Positions 1 through 12,379 of a stretch of DNA of 64,000 nucleotides are shown here, piece by piece. The notes below the pieces were generated by a model. The model did not search any database, was not told the origin of the DNA, and saw only the letters and a program-made list of their open reading frames with translations. A program made the translations under genes and the position numbers. The DNA lies in NCBI GenBank assembly GCA_018907035.1, contig JACCIC010000022.1:4645001-4709000 (forward strand). The letters are read 5' to 3'. Source of the DNA: Sycobia sp. Sy_11 (lineage: Eukaryota > Arthropoda > Insecta > Hymenoptera > Epichrysomallidae). Each line of letters starts with the position of its first letter. Position 1 is the stretch's first letter.

Positions 1-1254
1 TGAGTTTTTGTATTGTGGAAAAATCAGTAAGAAAATTTCTTCCAGGAATTCATATAAGCCGTAAAAGTTTAATTGCTCAGTTCGCGATATCTGATTGTCG
101 CATTTAAAAACATCTTACAGCGTAAAGATCATCAGAAAAAATTATATTACTATTGTTTTAAAAATAAGTAATTTTATAATTTGTAAGTTTCAGAACTATA
201 CTTGCGCAATAAAAATAAGTAAAGGAAAAAAATTAAATAAATACACGAACATAAACTTTCAATTATGCTTAATAAAATTTTAGGTTGGCGAGCTTGAAGT
301 CGTAATGAATTATACATTTCTAATGCTTGATTCAGCCATTGGTATAGGTTTTCGATATTTCTACAAATTATATATTTAGAATTATTATACAAATATGTGG
401 ATGTTCAAATACGTAATTTATATATACGTTATTTAATTTAAAGAATATTTATGATTTTTACAGGAAAACTTTAATTCTTTCTTTGTATACTTCCATCCCT
501 TCGAAACGTTTATGAATGCGTTTCGAGGAGTGAGTCGATTATAAAATTGATGGTGACTTAATGATTGGAGTTTACAATGGATTTCATACCGATTCAATTG
601 AATTAGTGAAATCGATGTATGAAATAACTAATTTTGATGCAGAGGAAATCAATGTTATCGATGACATTAAAAATAAATCTCGTAGCTGCAATGATTATAT
701 ATTTTTTTAAAGATTATATTTATTGAAGATGTGTTGATCATCTAAAGTCCTTCGCTCACTGCTCTCTCATCTATATAATATATGACGTTGTTCGGTCGAA
801 ATTGGTTTTACAAGTGAGCAGTTTCTGCGCTCACCGTTCTCTCGAGCCGCCGGGACGCTGCCGATGCGATGTTTTAAGGCTCGAAAGTCTGCCGTATGTC
901 TGCAGTTTTCGCTCACCGCGATTCTATTTATAACCGCGGTCGAGCCACCGGACCGCTGCCCCTTCCAGTTTTCTGAGTTTCGGAAAACGTTCTTAATATT
1001 ATATGAGTACGGAAAACGAAGGATATTCTCACAAAAGTTGATTATTCATTATTTAATATTCTATCCACTTTAATATTCATCGTTGAAATGCAATCACGTA
1101 AATGTTCTATGGAAGTTGAAACATTTCAGACTATTATAATTCGTTATTAAGATTTATAAAAAAATTTTTCTTTACTCAATCATTCATAACATTCATTCAT
1201 ATCATGAACAAATAAACATTTCTATTCACTGGGCAAACGTTATACTAGTATTTA
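1..1254. other. AT-rich stretch, no supported gene
   Basis: No homology recognised. A short open frame starting at 561 (about 49 codons, to about 710) reads smoothly but matches nothing I know. Around 780-960 there is a GC-richer patch with two similar phrases (a 'ctcaccg...gagccgccgggac' type and a 'ctcaccgcg...gagccaccggac' type). These look like an old imperfect duplication rather than coding sequence. If the FAM89 gene at 3864 has upstream exons in the window they would lie here or in 2504-3863, but none is visible. Confidence 0.5.
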
Positions 1255-2503
1255 CGAGGGTGGATTGATAAGTTTCCGGCCTGACCAAGAAAAACTACGT
1301 TTTTCAGAATTTTTTTTTTATTTCTCAACATAATCTCCTCCAAGGCTGATACATTTCGCATAGCGGTGTTCTAGTTTAATAATACCAACTCTATAGACTG
1401 ATTCGTCAAGCTCCTCAAAATACCCATTTACAGCCTTGATTACTTCTTCATTGTCCGCAAATTTCTTACCGCCAAACCATGTTTGAGGTTAGGGAATAGA
1501 CAATAGATCAATTCAAACTTCAGATTGTCGATTTTAGCCATCGCAACGATTGACGTGTGCACTGGTGCGTTATCGTGATGAAACACGACTTTTTTCTTCT
1601 CCAAATGAGGTCGTTTAATTTTCACTTCGTTGCTCAAACGTTGTAATAAGTCTGCGTAGTATTGACCAGTGATAGTTTTACCCTTTTCAAGGTAATCAAT
1701 GTATATAATACCTCTTGCATCCCAGAAAACCGTAGCTATACCCTTGTTCGCCGAAAAAATTGTTTTTGCCTTCTTTCAAATTGGTTCCCCTAATCCAATC
1801 CACTGTTTAGACTGTTGTTTGGTTTCAGGAGTGTAGTGGTGGACCCTAGTATCGCCAACTGTTACGAATCGACGCACAAATTCACTTGGATTACGCTTAT
1901 ACAACGCCAAATTGGCGGTAGAAATGTTCTTTCGAATCAATTTTTGGTCGACTGTTAGCAAACGCGGCACCCATCTTGCACAGAGCTTTTCCATATACAA
2001 ATGTTGGTGCAAAATATTTTGTACACGTTCATATGCCATCTTACAGGTCAGCTATCTCACGCACTTTTAATCTGCGGTCTTTCAGCACTATTTGATGGAT
2101 TTTTTCGATCATATCTGGAGTTGTGACCTCAATGGGGCGTCCTGAGCGAGGCTCATCAGAGGTGCTCACCCGACCCTTTTTAAATTCGGAAACCCACTGC
2201 TTAACGGTTAAATATGATGGGGAGGATGTCCCCACTATTGAGTCCATCTCTTCTTCAATTTCCTTCGGCGTTAACCCCTTCAAATAAAAGTATTTGATGA
2301 CAGCACGATTTTCCAGCTATTCCATTTTTACGAAAAACACAAAGGCGTCTTGTTCAGCGTGCTCTCAAACCTAAACTAACATGGCGATTGGACTGAAACT
2401 CGAGTTACAAGCTATCTAAGGAGGATACTATAGAACACCACCTCAAGGTAGGCCTAGTGGCGCCATCTCTTGGGCAGGCCGGAAACTTATCAATCCATCC
2501 TCG
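1255..2503 (-). mobile_element. mariner element, irritans-type, copy 1
   Basis: A 1249-bp Tc1/mariner element. Both ends carry the same terminal inverted repeat of about 35 bp (CGAGGGTGGATTGATAAGTT... at 1255, and its reverse complement ending at 2503, with a few mismatches). TA precedes the left end; on the right the nearest TA is three bases beyond the end, so the target duplication is not intact. The transposase inside lies on the minus strand and is broken. A second copy of the same family is at 11116-12379. Confidence 0.93.
1318..2325 (-). pseudogene. broken mariner transposase (irritans subfamily)
   Basis: Remnant of a DD34D transposase, the cut-and-paste recombinase that excises and inserts the element at TA. 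Recognisable blocks run from the N-terminal helix-turn-helix (2041-2283, with the GRPIEVTTPD linker typical of irritans mariners) through the WVPRLLT segment (1776-2039, residues ARWVPRLLTVDQK) to the catalytic-core segment with HHDNAPVHTS (1440-1637). The three blocks are in different frames or separated by stops. The ATG at 2325-2323 is followed two codons later by TAG (2319-2317), a stop also found at the same place in copy 2. The intact protein would be about 345 residues. Not expected to be active. Confidence 0.9.
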
Positions 2504-3863
2504 CATATAGACAAATCTTGAAACATATTTCTAACTTTTCATTGTATGTAATTTGTATAATTTTATTATATATTATTCGAAATAATGTGTATATAAATAT
2601 CTGTTCGTAACACTAGCTAAGCAGCACCGAGCTAATTCCACCTTTAATATTTATACAGTTATATTTAATTATTATTAAAAGGAATTTATCTCGATATTTA
2701 TAGTTGTGGGTACAACACAAAAAAAAAGTAAAGTAAATGAAAGAAAAAAAAGGTAAAATTCTTTTATTTTGTTCAATTTATAAAACTAAATATGGAATGT
2801 TTATTATTCATGTTGGTAATGAAATCATCATAACTTGGGAAGGGAGGGTTCGAAAATATTTTCTTTCACTTAATACCATTGATACAAAAAACTTTAAAAT
2901 ATGTTTGACGTTTTCACTAATTTTTTAAGCATAATTACTGGAAAATTCTAATACTTTGTCTGTACTAAGAATTTACTAATCATATCAACATTTCTTATTA
3001 TTATCTAATAGTTTTTCGTTCTTATATATACACTGAAAGCGACATATATGAGATAACACGAACTCAGAAAAAGCAAATGCAAGTTTCAAGACAGATTTTT
3101 GTTCCATTGACGTTTCCATTGGCATTTATTGAGTTCGTCAATAGATTTCATTCTATACTGCTTTCCACTGCAACTAACCGAATGCATTTCCAATTGAGTT
3201 TAAATAATAAAAATAATTTTTATTTTTAAACTCAATTTTATAAAAATAGTGTTGTAAAAACTGTTTTTTCTCAATATTTATCGCAGTTTCTTATTTTTCT
3301 AGTTTATCATATAATTTTGATCCCTAAATAAGGTAATTGTATCAATTAGTAACTTTATACCATTGCGCAAAAATAAATGCAATTTAAAAAAAGTCAAGCA
3401 ATTAAAATTATTTTGCTCCATACTTGTAACATATGAGAACAATATATCCATTTTTAGCCAATAGAAAACTTGAGAATTATGTTATAATTTAAATCTTATT
3501 TTTTAATGCTCAACGGAGCGCCAATTATCTTTCTGTTCGGTCACGATCTACTTGTATCTTGTATAAATAGTTAATTAGACATATCATAATATAATTGGTT
3601 AAACTGTTCCAGTTCACAAATCAGGCGAATTTACTAGCCGCATTCAAACAATTTTTATATTGGAGAACTTCTAAAAAATAACATTTTTAGTTTCAATGGT
3701 CAAACATTTACAGAAAATATCTAAAATTTGTATAATTATGCTCTGTTATTCCGAAAAAAAGAAACTTTTGTAAAAAGCCTAATATTAAATTACCCTCATC
3801 AATTGATAAACAAGCCATTAAAAACGAAATTTTTTCTCAACATGTTTCTATTTCTCTGTACAG
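2504..3863. other. AT-rich DNA, probably intron of the FAM89-like gene
   Basis: No coding frame or repeat recognised. Because a splice acceptor ends it at 3863 and the following exon is a last exon, at least its right part is intronic. Confidence 0.5.
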
Positions 3864-4214
3864 TTCGGCCTGCGCCAATTGGACCTCTCCCTGCTCTCGC
3901 AACTCTGGTCCCTTAACGAGTCCATCCAGGAGTTCCGCCAGCTGCTCCAGGAGCAGGAGGACCGAGCGCCCTCGCCCTCGCCCAGCAGCGAGGAGGGTGA
4001 CGACACGTCCTACAGCTCTTCGGGTCAGCAGCAGCAGCAGCAGCAGCCGCCCCCACCGCCCCGTCGACCCGCGCCTGCAGCACCGGCGAATCCCCATCAA
4101 CAGCACTCGCAGCAGCTCCATCATCACCGATCGACAAGGCCCTCGGGCAGGGTCAGCTCAAAGCTCCCGCTGAGCGACGACTCGCCGTCCAGCGAAGAGT
4201 ACGGCGTCGTCTGA
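3864..4214 (+). CDS. FAM89/LRAP25-like leucine repeat adaptor, terminal exon
   Basis: Last coding exon of a FAM89 (leucine repeat adapter protein 25) family gene. In vertebrates LRAP25 links the kinase MRCK to LIMK1 and regulates actomyosin and cofilin; the role here is inferred. The exon begins after a good acceptor (T-rich tract, then ...tgtacag at 3863) and opens in frame with FGLRQLDLSLLSQLWSLNES. This is the family's hallmark leucine-rich block, followed by IQEFRQLLQEQ. Downstream is an acidic/serine linker, a run of seven glutamines, a proline run, a His/Gln-rich part and a C-terminal SDDSPSSEEYGVV before TGA (4212-4214). There is no ATG in the conserved block, so the start must lie in an upstream exon, not found in this window. 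The exon is strikingly GC-rich against its AT-rich surroundings. The family call is firm; the low-complexity C-terminal part is lineage-specific. Confidence 0.85.
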   Translation, partial: FGLRQLDLSLLSQLWSLNESIQEFRQLLQEQEDRAPSPSPSSEEGDDTSYSSSGQQQQQQQPPPPPRRPAPAAPANPHQQHSQQLHHHRSTRPSGRVSSKLPLSDDSPSSEEYGVV

Positions 4215-4263
4215 GACTACGCGTCCACGTATATAGCGCGAGACAGAGGACTCTTCGTCCCTA

Positions 4264-4327
<64 letters not shown>
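4264..4327. repeat. (AAAT)n then (TA)n microsatellite
   Basis: About eight AAAT units run into about 15 TA units, directly 3' of the FAM89-like stop codon. The AAAT run contains overlapping AATAAA hexamers and so could serve as the poly(A) signal of that transcript. Confidence 0.9.
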
Positions 4328-4328
<1 letters not shown>

Positions 4329-5324
4329 GTTTGTCCCTTTAGTGATAATTCTGCCACTGTGACATTTGCCATGGGAAGCCGAGAGTAGCATATATAGTGC
4401 GATTTATGGACGTATTCAATCGGGGATCGAATCGAGGGATACAGGATCGGGGATCGTGTATACTTTCGATTGCTTTAATAATGCGAATGCCGTCACTGGC
4501 GCGCTCGCAATGGTAACTGGTGTTGATTGGTCTGAGTTATTTTTTCGGCTTAAGTTTCCGAAACGTGTGTATTGAATTATGTATATAACTCAATACGCTT
4601 TACTAAATCGTTGGTACCAGCAAAATGTAACTGATACATTGACAAATTGAGCGGAATTGTGTCTGCAATGCATACTATCCTTGTGCTACTGTCGATCTTT
4701 TTCGAAATTTGTCAAAATCCGTTGATTTTCGGAGGGTTCGCAATATAAAAATTTTAAGACATTGTTATATATATATAAGATCTGTAAAGCTTTAAAGAAG
4801 TTTGTAGAATGCAAAGAAGTTTACCTCTAAATTTTATTATACTTATTTTAAAAATCTCGAAAATTGGTAAAAGTAAAGCTATTGGTGATTATGCGGAAAG
4901 TTATCTTTAGTTTGATCATTATCAATTCTCGCCTTTTAAACACTATCATATAGTATTGATTTATTCGTTTCACGACTGTTCAAGTAAGTCAAACAAATTT
5001 AGAGGAATGATTGATGATTCTTAAACCTTTTTGTAACATGAACATTTGGAATTAAAAATTAGTAGTTAATAGCTTACGAATATAAGTTAATTTTGTATAC
5101 GTTCACTTTAATCGCGCGAGATACTGTGACAGCTAGTGAGTTCCAAAGAAGCGCTTTTAAAAGGGCAGTTTTCTTAAAATTTCTTAATTTCTTTTGCGTA
5201 TTAAATTCCATTTAAAAATTTTAAAAAGTATTAAAAATATTCTATTTTTGTGAATAATACAGCTGGTTTTTTTTTTTTTTGAAAATTCGTCAATTTATTT
5301 TAATACATGAGAATAGAATATTGA

Positions 5325-5382
<58 letters not shown>

Positions 5383-6674
5383 GATTTCGCTGTCCGCTGT
5401 TAAATATGTATAAAAATGAATGGTTAACTTGCACAGACATTTTTAAGGAAATTGTCCTTTAGAAGAGAGTTCTTCTGCTATATTATAATAAGATTGATGT
5501 AGATTAAAGAAAGAGTTATTGAAAAGCTTTCCTATAAATGCATAGTATTTTGGAGATAATTAACGTAATTAAGTAATGTCCTTCCGTATAAGTGATATGT
5601 AAATCTGTACTCGCTTGTAAGATTCAAAACGCTGCTCCAAATTATAAGAAAAATTGTCAATTTTAATTACAACAGAAAAAATAATGCTTCTGTTTATAAA
5701 TTATATTAAATATTATTGCAGCTTAAAATATATAACATAAAAACTAAGATAAAATATAAAGGTACTAGTGATTTTTGAAGTCATAATATAAAACTTATAA
5801 TTATGAGTTGTACGAATTTATATCAACAGTTTCTAATCATTTTTGTGCACATTACAATTTTTAAAAATATCTTTTTTATAAAATTCAATATTTAAAGAAA
5901 CTAGTTGAGATATATATAAAAAATGTGACATTATATGCTTACACTGATGTTTTTACTCAATGAAAAAGAATTTTTTGAAACTAAACAGGAATTTTTGATT
6001 AATTTCAAATTATTTATTAACATAATAAGTATAGTAGAAAGCGATTCACTAGTTATTAAAAGATCTCGTTCTTATAATTTAAAATAATTGATCATTGTAA
6101 ATAGATTTATTAGTACTTAATAAAATATTTTAAAAAAGCTTATTATATTATTCTTAGAAAATATAATATTAAAATTTTTTTTAAATTTGAACTGTATATT
6201 TGTTAATATAAATTTATTTATTAAAAACTAATTTAAACGTACATTTTTATACAAGGAATACAGTAATAATAAATTCTTCGATATCAACAACTTAAACTAT
6301 AATAGAAAGACCAGAAGACAATAAATTACAATAGTTCTTGATAGCTTTACACTATTAAGATAAAAGTATGCTTTTTTATTTTAAATAACTAAAAGCATTG
6401 AAATATTGTTTGTAAAAAATTGTTATTGCTACTATGAATAAAGCATTCAGATTGATATATAAAATGTAAATAACAAAAGGATTTTCATTGGTCGAAATGA
6501 GAATGACATCATTTTGAACAGCTCAAATTCAGAATTTATACAAAAAAAATTAAAAATGATCAAAAAAGTCATTTGAAATCAATTTTAAAATATTTTAAAA
6601 TCTTTGAAATATCTATTAATAATGTTTTATGGTAAATTATAATTGCAATATAAAATTTCACAAAGAATAAATAT

Positions 6675-6736
<62 letters not shown>

Positions 6737-7519
6737 TTACTTTTATACTAACTTTTTATTTTATATCTTTGACAAATCGGTTATAAATCATATAATTATT
6801 TAATTATGATCTAATTATACCAAAATGAATTTTCTGATAATTTAATTTATTGTCTAAGGTATACCAAGGTTTTTTCAATGTATATGCGGTCTTCAATATA
6901 AGTATTTACAAGGCACATTGTCCAAAATGGAGGAAATATGTTAATAAACGCAGTATTACAAATAAACATTTTCCAAACTTTATAAAGGAATTTATCGATG
7001 TCGTGTGAGTCGGGAATAAATTTAATAAATAAATAAACTCCATTCAATTTCTTTGCCATATTTCCGTGCAAGATTTCCCACCTTGCTGAAGGAATAGTAA
7101 ATTAATCTTTGATATATGACTCCATAATAATTATTTTTAATTTCGAACATTAATACGATATTTATAATATATATTACTATAAATGGATTTATAATATTAT
7201 ATATTATTCTACATTATAAATAACATATAATCGTTCGTATTTTAAAATAATTATGAAATACGTTATAATTATTGAATTTACTATTTGGTTGATAAGACCC
7301 TGAAATCTTCTACCGAAATTTAATTTAGTTTTATTCCAGACTCAAATGAAATCCAGAAATTCCTTTCAAAAGGAGGAAGGGAGTAAGGTATTTAAACTTT
7401 TTTGGTTATTTTTTTTAAATAAATACTTTATATCTCAAGAATATTGTGTCAAAATTTCAAGTTAATCAGAGAAAAATTGACAAAGTTGTGAATATTTGAA
7501 CATTCGTTGCTCCAAGTAG
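4328..7519. other. AT-rich stretch with two long (TA)n tracts
   Basis: No gene recognised. It holds (TA)n tracts at about 5329-5381 and 6679-6735. The last 200 bases (about 7300-7519) probably belong to the Mutator-like remnant that follows. Confidence 0.5.
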
Positions 7520-8055
7520 GATTTTTACATATTCGTAATTCTGCTTGAGTCTTGGTGCGAATGGCAGAAAGCTGAAGCTTCAGATGCTCTAAACCCTTTT
7601 AAACACAGCTATACAATACTTCCTATTGAAGTTCTTAGAGCTATTAGGCGCATTTATTAGGACTTGAGTAAAGTCGAACTCTTGCAGTGATGTCTTGAAG
7701 GTTGCACGCAAAATATTAACGAGAGTCTTAATCAGCTAATCTGGAAAATCTCTCCAAAGTCAGTGAGTGGCACCTCTACAATTGTTGAAATTGCAGCTAA
7801 TGTAGCTACATATACTTTCAGTGAAGGTTCTTTTGCTCTATTAACCATTATGAAAAAGATGCAAATCAGTACAGGGTCAAGTTCACAAGAATGGGCGCGA
7901 CAAGTTGACGAGTTGCGAATAAATAAAGCAGAGGAATAAGCGTCACACGACAGTAAAGAAGGAAGAGTTTTACGTAGACAGATACAAAAAGATGCTTTAG
8001 AACATGTAGATAAAATCGTTTTGCTATATGGACTTGGTATTGACGATTCTATATG
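7520..8055 (+). pseudogene. Mutator-like transposase remnant, C-terminal part
   Basis: Decayed C-terminal part of the arthropod Mutator-like transposase family also present at 50586-52120. Conceptual reading gives a C-E-W-Q-K block followed by SLNQLIWKISPKSVSG and then VEIAANVATYTFSEG. These match SLNQLIWKIAPKVESG and VEFAASVVACVFNEG of the other copy. Several in-frame stops occur (for example the TAA in 'gaggaataag' near 7936). The noncoding stretch after the frame (to about 8300) also resembles the DNA downstream of the 50-kb copy, so part of the 3' untranslated end is preserved. The N-terminal zinc-ribbon and DGTW catalytic region are absent. Confidence 0.75.
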
Positions 8056-8299
8056 AACCTGAAAGAATTATAAAGTTTTATTGTGAATTTTTTAGTTTAC
8101 AAAACTTTTAAGCCGTTTCCTGAAAACTGCCATTTTTGAAGTTAGTGTACATCCTCACACAAAATCTACTGAACCGATCGGTTTGAAATTTTGCACAGTA
8201 CATCTTTACATAATTCATCAGGTAATGCTGTTGAATCTTTTGGTTTTTGTTGTTAATTCTTAATTTTATAGTAACACATAACCCAATTTTTTATAGCAA

Positions 8300-9099
8300 T
8301 AATCGGATTTTTGGCTTCTTAGGGCAACCAAAAATTCTAAAATTAAAAAAAAACGCGACAGCGTTATCTGAGGAAACATCTCTTTTGAAGAATGCATTTT
8401 GGTTTTGCGATTCCGATAATTCTGTGGTACGTAATCGTGTACACCGCAAAACAACTTTTTCACGAGGAGCCTCCGGAGATTCACTGTCATTCGTTTAATT
8501 TTCAATATTTTTCATTGAAAATTTAGGAAAATATTGTTCAAATGATACATTATTATATGCAAATTGACTGGGTAATACGACTGTATCTATATCGCGAGAA
8601 AAAATTCTTAAAGACATGCCTGTTTTATACCGAATTAACCTTACCCTTTCCCCCTTTAATTTCAAAACTTTATTAAATAGGTCGACGGTCCTTGCAGATT
8701 CAACTGCTGGATGTTCATATTTTGTTTTTGTTGACTTCTTTTTTTATGTATTTGGAAAGTGGAATTATTAAATAAAACACTCGGTTGAAGCCACTATACT
8801 CGATTTGAATCGCAAGCTTTATAAAAATGTACAAATGTTGTGTGGCCAAAATGGTACCGTAAAATCTACAAAAAGCAGCCAGTGCAGTTCCGACACGAAC
8901 TTAAGCCCTTCGATAAACGAGACCCTTAACCTTAACAAAAGTAATGAGATAAGTTTAATTTAATACATCACTAAGAATCAAATATCCATTAATGATTTAA
9001 ACTATTTTTTATAAAACTAAATTCGTATGAGCGATTTTAATAGTTATCAACTATTCATTAACTTGACGATACATTGTTTTGATATCGGTTGAAACGACG
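8300..9099. other. no recognised feature
   Basis: Short chance open frames overlap on both strands at 8247-8505. None shows homology or codon structure that I can support. Confidence 0.4.
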
Positions 9100-10690
9100 T
9101 ACCTACATATCCAGAATTTCAGTAAATGGTTAAAATTTCAAATGTATTTGAGGATCTACCATTAAAGCATTATGTAATTTTATTCCAGTAATATTTTCCT
9201 TGAAAACGTCAAAGCCTGATGGTGAAAATAATAGCCATTCCGTTTTTTTCTCAGGCTAATAACATGTGTTCTAATGCAATTTGCTCATCCATACTGTCAG
9301 CTAATCCAATGCTCCGTGTTAAATGTAACATTTTCTACAATTGGAGGCTCTAAGAAGCTTTTTCCAGAAATTAGAAGCTATCGAAAAATATGTCATGTCA
9401 ATTTAACTCCTCAAAAACGTACGCATTCCTACTATCGCGCTCATGGATGTAGTGCATTGTCTTATTGGTAATTCTAATACACGTATAAAGCACTCTGTTA
9501 TGAAATGATTGGATGGCAGCCTATAAAGAATTTTCCCTGGGCTCTTAATAATGCGCACTAATGCACGCACATCATGATTTAGGGATGGATCTTTGGGATG
9601 ACTGGAATAAGAAGTAATCTTTCTCTATATAGATCAACGTTACCCTGTATGTTATTTATTATTAGCTGAAAGATTTGACCCCTTACTTGGAAAGACCCAG
9701 TTACTGAAATTTTTAAAATCGTGTAGCATATAATAATAATGCTTTCCGTTATATTGACAAGAATGAAAACGACACTTGCCGAGATACGCGCATAGCGAAT
9801 TTCTGCAACAACTGTCTGTTAAGAACGCTAAAAGTACATTTATTATAGAAACTTGCACAGCGAGTTCCATGGCTGAAGATGACGAAGAAAATACATCCCT
9901 GTCACGATGGTTTATGACTCCCCCCTGTAGGATATCGTAAAGGGTACGCGTTGTATACAATCTTCAACAATTGAGAATTCCTGATGGATGTAATGCGGTA
10001 GTCACTCTGTGCCGCCGCTTAATAGTATCGCTTAATGTTCGGGTTGCCGGAGTAGGTTATAACCATAAGTTACGTGCTCTTTCTAGACTAGATTGTTCTC
10101 TGACAATCTGAGCATCAAATATCGAAGTAGAAAAGTCTCTGTCGTCTAGAAAAGGAATTCTTTTGTCACTGTAAATTCCATCTGACGGAAATTGCGGGAA
10201 ATGAAGTGAGCTGGGACATTCTCTGCCTGATCCTTCTGTGATGGACGCAACTGCACACTTGGAGGATACGATTGTTAGGTTATACAAATGCACAGTTTTA
10301 TCGGCACTATATATTGTAATTTTGCCTCTAGATTTACGAGAATGGGAAAGTAGGGCACCGACTCTAATTTTGTGACAATGTATATAGTCATGTTCAGACC
10401 AGAATCGAGTGCCGTCAACAACTCATTAATGTTGGCCAGGTACCTAATCTTAAGTTTCCTGAACCTTAAGGTACTGAGTTCTTAAGGTCCCTTAACCATC
10501 CCGTAGAAAACATCGGTTCATCGAATGTGGATGTCACTGAGCTGATGGTAGGATACTCCATTACAGGTGAGCCGTATCTATCCTGTGTGTAGTTTAAGAG
10601 TTTATTGCACCAATGGAGAAGAGCTAGCCAACGGGCAAATGGTATGCCTAACCTTTCTTGATTGACACAAGCATGTATATAGCACATTGA
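9100..10690 (-). pseudogene. degenerate coding-like region, unrecognised
   Basis: On the minus strand one frame stays mostly open from about 10320 down to about 9150. It is interrupted by scattered single stops (for example near 10057, 9962 and 9650) rather than the dense stops of noncoding AT-rich DNA. Two open blocks at 10057-10293 and 9652-9960 share this frame; a further block at 10466-10687 is in another frame. Composition is protein-like: a cysteine-rich stretch (DSCCRNSLCAYLGKCRFHSC) and a later block with DPSLNHDVRALVRIIKSPGK. I do not recognise the family. It could be an old transposon, a domesticated or lost host gene, or a fossil virus-derived insert. It is not intact. Confidence 0.4.
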
Positions 10691-11115
10691 TTTATTGTTT
10701 GAGACAGTCGTGTCGCTGTCTAACAGAGTCTTGTTTGATTTGACTTGAGTAAAACTTTTGTCAGTAACTGTAATTGATGGGATAGCTTGCTGCAGAGAGG
10801 GTTGCGTTTTTTGTCGACAACGTAGAATTTATTAATATATACAGTGTATCCCAAAAGTTTTAAGACTGAGGCTACAAAAGACGTGATAAATGAATAAAAT
10901 ATTTTTAACAAACTTTTTATTCAAAATAGTCTCCATTAGAAGTGATACACAAGTTGGCATGATTTTTCAGTCTCTTCATGCCTTTGCAAAACTTCACTTT
11001 TGGAATACTTTTTATTTTCCTATCTCTTCTATGAACGTAGAACGGTTTCTTTTTAAGTCCATTTTTAATTTAAAAAATAGGAATTAGTCAAGGTCGGACT
11101 CAAATACGAGGAGTA

Positions 11116-12379
11116 CGAGGGTGTATTGATAAGTTTCCGGCCTGACCAAGAGATGGCGCCACTATGCCTACCTTGAGGTGGCGTTCTATAGTACCATCCT
11201 TAGATAGCTTGTAGTTATAGTTTCAGTCCGATCGCCATGTTAGTTTAGGTTTGAGAGTACGCTGAACAAGACGCCTTTGTGTTTTTCGTAAAAATGGAAT
11301 AGCTGGAAAATCGTGCTGTCATCAAATACTTTTATTTGAAGGGGTTAACGCAGAAGGAAATTGAAGAAGAGATGAACTCAACAGTGGGGACATCCTCCCC
11401 ATCATATTTAACCGTTAAGCAGTGGGTTTCCGAGTTTCAAAAGGGTCGTGTGAGCATTGAGGTCCCCATTGAGGTCACAACTCCAGATATAATCGAAAAA
11501 ATTCATCAAATAGTGCTCAAAGTGCGCAGATTAAAAGTGCACGAGATAGCTGAGACCTGTAAGATGTCATATGAACGTGTATAAAATATTTTGCACCAAC
11601 ATTTATATATGGAAAAGCTCTGTGCAAGATGGGTGCCGCGTTTGCTAACAGTCGACCAAAAATTGATTCGAAAGAACATTTCTACCGCCAATCTGGCGTT
11701 ATATAAGCGTAATCCAAGCGAATTTTTGTGTCAATTCGTAATCGTTGACGAAACCGTCCACCACTACACTCCTGAAACCAATCAACTGTCTAAACAATGG
11801 ATTGGACCAGGCGAACCAACTCCATAGAAGGCAAAAACAATTTTTTCGGCGAACAAAATAATGACTACTGTTTTTTGGGATACAAGAGGTATTACATACA
11901 TTGATTACTTTGAAAAGGGTAAAACTATCACTGGTCAATAGTACGCAGACTTATTGCAACGTTTGAGCCACGAAGTGAAAATTAAACGACCTCATCTGGC
12001 GAAGAAAAAATCTTGTTTCATCACAATAACCCACCAGCGCACACGTCAATCGTTGTGATGGCTGAAATCAACGATCTGAAGTTTGAACTGATGCCACACC
12101 CTTTCTATTTCAGACCTAACCCCGAGTGACTATTATTTGTTTCCTAACCTCAAAAAATGGCTTGGCAGTAAGTATTTTGCGGACAATGAAGAAGTAATCG
12201 AAGCTGTAAATGGGTATTTTGAGGAGCTTGACGAATCAGTCTATAGAGATGGTATTACTAGACTAGAACACCGCTATGCGAATTGTATCAGCCTTGGAGG
12301 AGATTGTGTTGAGAAATAAAAAAATTCTTAAAAACGTTGTTTTTCTTGGTTAGGCCAGAAACTTATCAATCCGCCCTCG
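11116..12379 (+). mobile_element. mariner element, irritans-type, copy 2 (nested)
   Basis: A 1264-bp copy of the same family as 1255-2503, in the opposite orientation. The inverted repeat at 11116 (CGAGGGTGTATTGATAAGTT) is mirrored at 12379. TA lies just left of it (11114-11115), but the right-hand TA is lost. It lies inside an older mariner remnant whose halves are at 10839-11115 and 12380-12775. Confidence 0.93.
11294..12319 (+). pseudogene. broken mariner transposase (irritans subfamily)
   Basis: Same transposase as copy 1, in pieces: helix-turn-helix and linker at 11336-11584 (with a short deletion around the GRP linker motif), core with WVPRLLT and VHHYTPET at 11591-11827, then further core to the C-terminus at 12137-12319 (PNLKKWLGSKYFADNEE... 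ending in GGDCVEK). The ATG at 11294 is followed two codons later by TAG at 11300-11302, exactly as in copy 1. A TAA at 11582-11584 and further frame changes separate the blocks. Inactive as written. Confidence 0.9.

Noticed and set aside
561..710. Small open frame starting MIGVYNGFHTDS
   Set aside because: About 49 codons, no homology, no splice partners; could be chance in AT-rich DNA.
3837..4137. Long minus-strand open frames opposite the FAM89-like exon
   Set aside because: Mirror frames of a GC-rich, repetitive exon; Leu/Ala/Arg-rich with no domain.
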